Shown: positions 14,895 to 16,098 of the stretch, in pieces
Layout: each line of letters opens with the position of its first letter
Numbering within the stretch: the stretch's first letter is position 1
NCBI GenBank assembly: GCA_023262965.1
Contig: JALQXX010000032.1
Span: 1 to 16,098, forward strand
DNA: 16,098 bases
Direction: 5' to 3'
From: Candidatus Marinamargulisbacteria bacterium
Lineage (GTDB): Bacteria > Margulisbacteria > Marinamargulisbacteria > UBA817
Position numbers and translations under genes: made by a program
The notes under the pieces: generated by a model
The model's input: only the letters and a program-made list of their open reading frames with translations
Databases searched by the model: none
Told to the model about the DNA's origin: nothing

Positions 14895-15525
14895 CCATTC
14901 TCGTGCTCAGGCCATATTTGATTATTTGCAATCGACCTACCCCCCGGTCACCACGTTTTTAACCCATCGAAACCCCTTTGAATTGCTGATTGCCGTTATT
15001 TTATCGGCCCAGTGCACCGATCATCGCGTGAATCAGGTAACGCCGGGATTATTTGCCCAATTCCCCTCGCCCGAGGCACTCGCCCATGGGGATTTGGTGG
15101 CCATTCAAACGTGTATCCAAAGCGTTAATTTTTACAAAACAAAAGCCAAGAATATTCAGGCCACGGCAGCGCGATTGGTAGCGGATTACGACAGCCAGGT
15201 ACCGGCTTGTTTGGAGACCCTCATTCAATTGCCGGGTGTGGGGCGAAAAACAGCGAACGTGGTATTGGGTCAGGCCTTTGGGATTCCGGGAATAACGGTG
15301 GACACCCATGTGAAGCGGCTCAGTCAGCGGCTGGGATTTTCAACACATGATGATGCCACGCGTATTGAACAGGATTTAATGCGCTGTTGGCCGGAATCCC
15401 TTTGGATTGATATGTCGTCGTTGGTGATTGTCCATGGGCGCACGGTATGCCACGCACGGCGACCAAACTGCGCCAACTGTGGCCTTACGACGGTGTGTCC
15501 GTATTACGAGACGGTTTCTTTTTAG
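14881..15525 (+). CDS. nth: Endonuclease III, DNA glycosylase/AP lyase
   Basis: Removes oxidised pyrimidines and cuts the abasic site. The helix-hairpin-helix LPGVGRKTANVVL carries the catalytic lysine (K123). VDTHVKRLSQRLG carries the catalytic aspartate (D141). Cysteines 190, 197, 200 and 206 have the C-x6-C-x2-C-x5-C spacing that binds a 4Fe-4S cluster. At 214 residues it has normal length. The frame opens at 14863, but the ATG at 14881 fits homologues better. It follows xth with a 14-base overlap, and its last 41 bases overlap the 3' end of the Smr-domain gene on the other strand. Confidence 0.96.
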   Translation: MTTANHSRAQAIFDYLQSTYPPVTTFLTHRNPFELLIAVILSAQCTDHRVNQVTPGLFAQFPSPEALAHGDLVAIQTCIQSVNFYKTKAKNIQATAARLVADYDSQVPACLETLIQLPGVGRKTANVVLGQAFGIPGITVDTHVKRLSQRLGFSTHDDATRIEQDLMRCWPESLWIDMSSLVIVHGRTVCHARRPNCANCGLTTVCPYYETVSF

Positions 15526-16087
15526 AAATTTTTACGAGCCAGGGCGTATTTGGCGGTTCGATAACATCATACGCATCGGGGTAATGATCCCGCACATAAT
15601 CCACAACCGCCTGCTTAATCATCGCGTAATGACGGCGTGAATGCCTGCCTTGGCCCGTTACAATCCGGAACGCCTGCGCATCGGCATCGTCATCAAACAA
15701 CGTGCCATCAATTATGGCCTGCTTAAGACAAAAATGAACATCAAGCTGAGCTGTCAACGGCTTATGTTGATGCATATCAATGGTCCACATCGATTCTTTT
15801 TTTTGAGGAAGCGGCCATAGATCCCTGCGTATCGCCTCAAATCGCTCCGTCGCATTTATGGGTTCATTGCAAAAATAATACAAACAATCTAATAAATCAC
15901 TGAAAAACAAAGGCTGCTCCTGCTTAAGCGCGGTATATATTTTGGGCGATTCCAACAACGCCGTTATGAATGCCGTGTGGGTTGTGTATGATTGCGCACC
16001 ATCAATAAAACCGGCTTGTTGCGCTTTGCTAAACAGGGCTCGAACCAAAGCGATGGTGTGATCATGCGTTGGGGACAAGTACCGCAA
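15485..16087 (-). CDS. Smr-domain protein with unknown N-terminal domain; 5' end possibly beyond the window
   Basis: The C-terminal half (about residues 101-188) is an Smr domain, found in MutS2 and in stand-alone nucleases. The LDxH motif appears as IDMH (103-106), with QH where family members have a glycine. The TGxG motif is TGQG (144-147), followed by RHS and a final strand PWLVKI. Stand-alone Smr proteins are RNA or DNA nucleases. The N-terminal half (1-95) is helical and not recognised. The first start seen is a TTG at 16087 with no Shine-Dalgarno, and the frame stays open to the right edge, so the true start may lie outside. Its tail is antisense to the end of nth. Confidence 0.78.
   Translation of the reverse strand: MRYLSPTHDHTIALVRALFSKAQQAGFIDGAQSYTTHTAFITALLESPKIYTALKQEQPLFFSDLLDCLYYFCNEPINATERFEAIRRDLWPLPQKKESMWTIDMHQHKPLTAQLDVHFCLKQAIIDGTLFDDDADAQAFRIVTGQGRHSRRHYAMIKQAVVDYVRDHYPDAYDVIEPPNTPWLVKISKKKPSRNTDTPS
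15515..15533 (+). terminator. Weak stop-overlapping hairpin after nth
   Basis: TTTCT-TTTT-AGAAA followed by five T. The stem is AT-only apart from one G-C pair, so it may not end transcription; the placement across the stop codon is like that of the glnN terminator. Confidence 0.25.
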
Positions 16088-16098
16088 GCCATAACAAG

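Noticed and set aside
1-16098. Mobile elements, CRISPR arrays or defence genes
   Set aside because: No repeats with regular spacing, no transposase, integrase or nuclease-helicase set; composition looks uniform throughout.

Overview
The window is a gene-dense piece of a bacterial chromosome of roughly even GC, with nearly every base coding. It carries housekeeping metabolism, translation and DNA repair genes. I see no phage, transposon, CRISPR, toxin or plasmid gene and no tRNA or rRNA. The organism cannot be named from this sequence. The neighbourhoods are a mix: xseB-ispA-dxs is an order also found in proteobacteria. The ytxG/ytxH-like pair before alaS-ruvX, the DUF212 (YuiD-like) gene and a type III glutamine synthetase are more typical of Firmicutes, cyanobacteria and related lineages. 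An uncultured terrabacterial-type lineage is my best guess, held weakly.

Layout. (1) 39-7538, plus strand: an unrecognised protein, xseA-xseB (exonuclease VII), ispA (farnesyl diphosphate synthase), a DUF212 membrane protein, dxs (first enzyme of the MEP isoprenoid pathway), a compact metF, and two membrane-protein genes. The largest gap is 12 bases and most neighbours overlap. (2) 7539-7626: a short convergent gap with a stop-overlapping terminator for glnN. (3) 7627-13944, minus strand: reading in transcription order, ytxH-like, ytxG-like, alaS, ruvX and birA are chained by overlaps, followed by glnN with its own promoter. (4) 13945-14055: divergent promoter region. (5) 14056-15525, plus strand: a 20-codon leader ORF, xth and nth, a base-excision-repair pair. 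(6) 15485 to the right edge, minus strand: a Smr-domain protein whose 3' end overlaps nth.

Functional threads. ispA and dxs serve isoprenoid supply. xseA/xseB and xth/nth are DNA repair pairs. alaS-ruvX-birA serve translation, nucleic-acid processing and biotin attachment. glnN assimilates ammonia.

The most interesting signals are subtle. Three plus-strand transcription units begin with an identical arrangement, TATACT, six bases, then ATG, suggesting leaderless mRNAs. One of these starts a tiny ORF whose stop overlaps the xth start. Most internal genes lack a Shine-Dalgarno, yet ytxH, glnN and xseB have good ones. XseA lacks an aspartate thought to be catalytic (HEIN in place of HETD). I found no convincing new multi-gene defence or biosynthetic system here.
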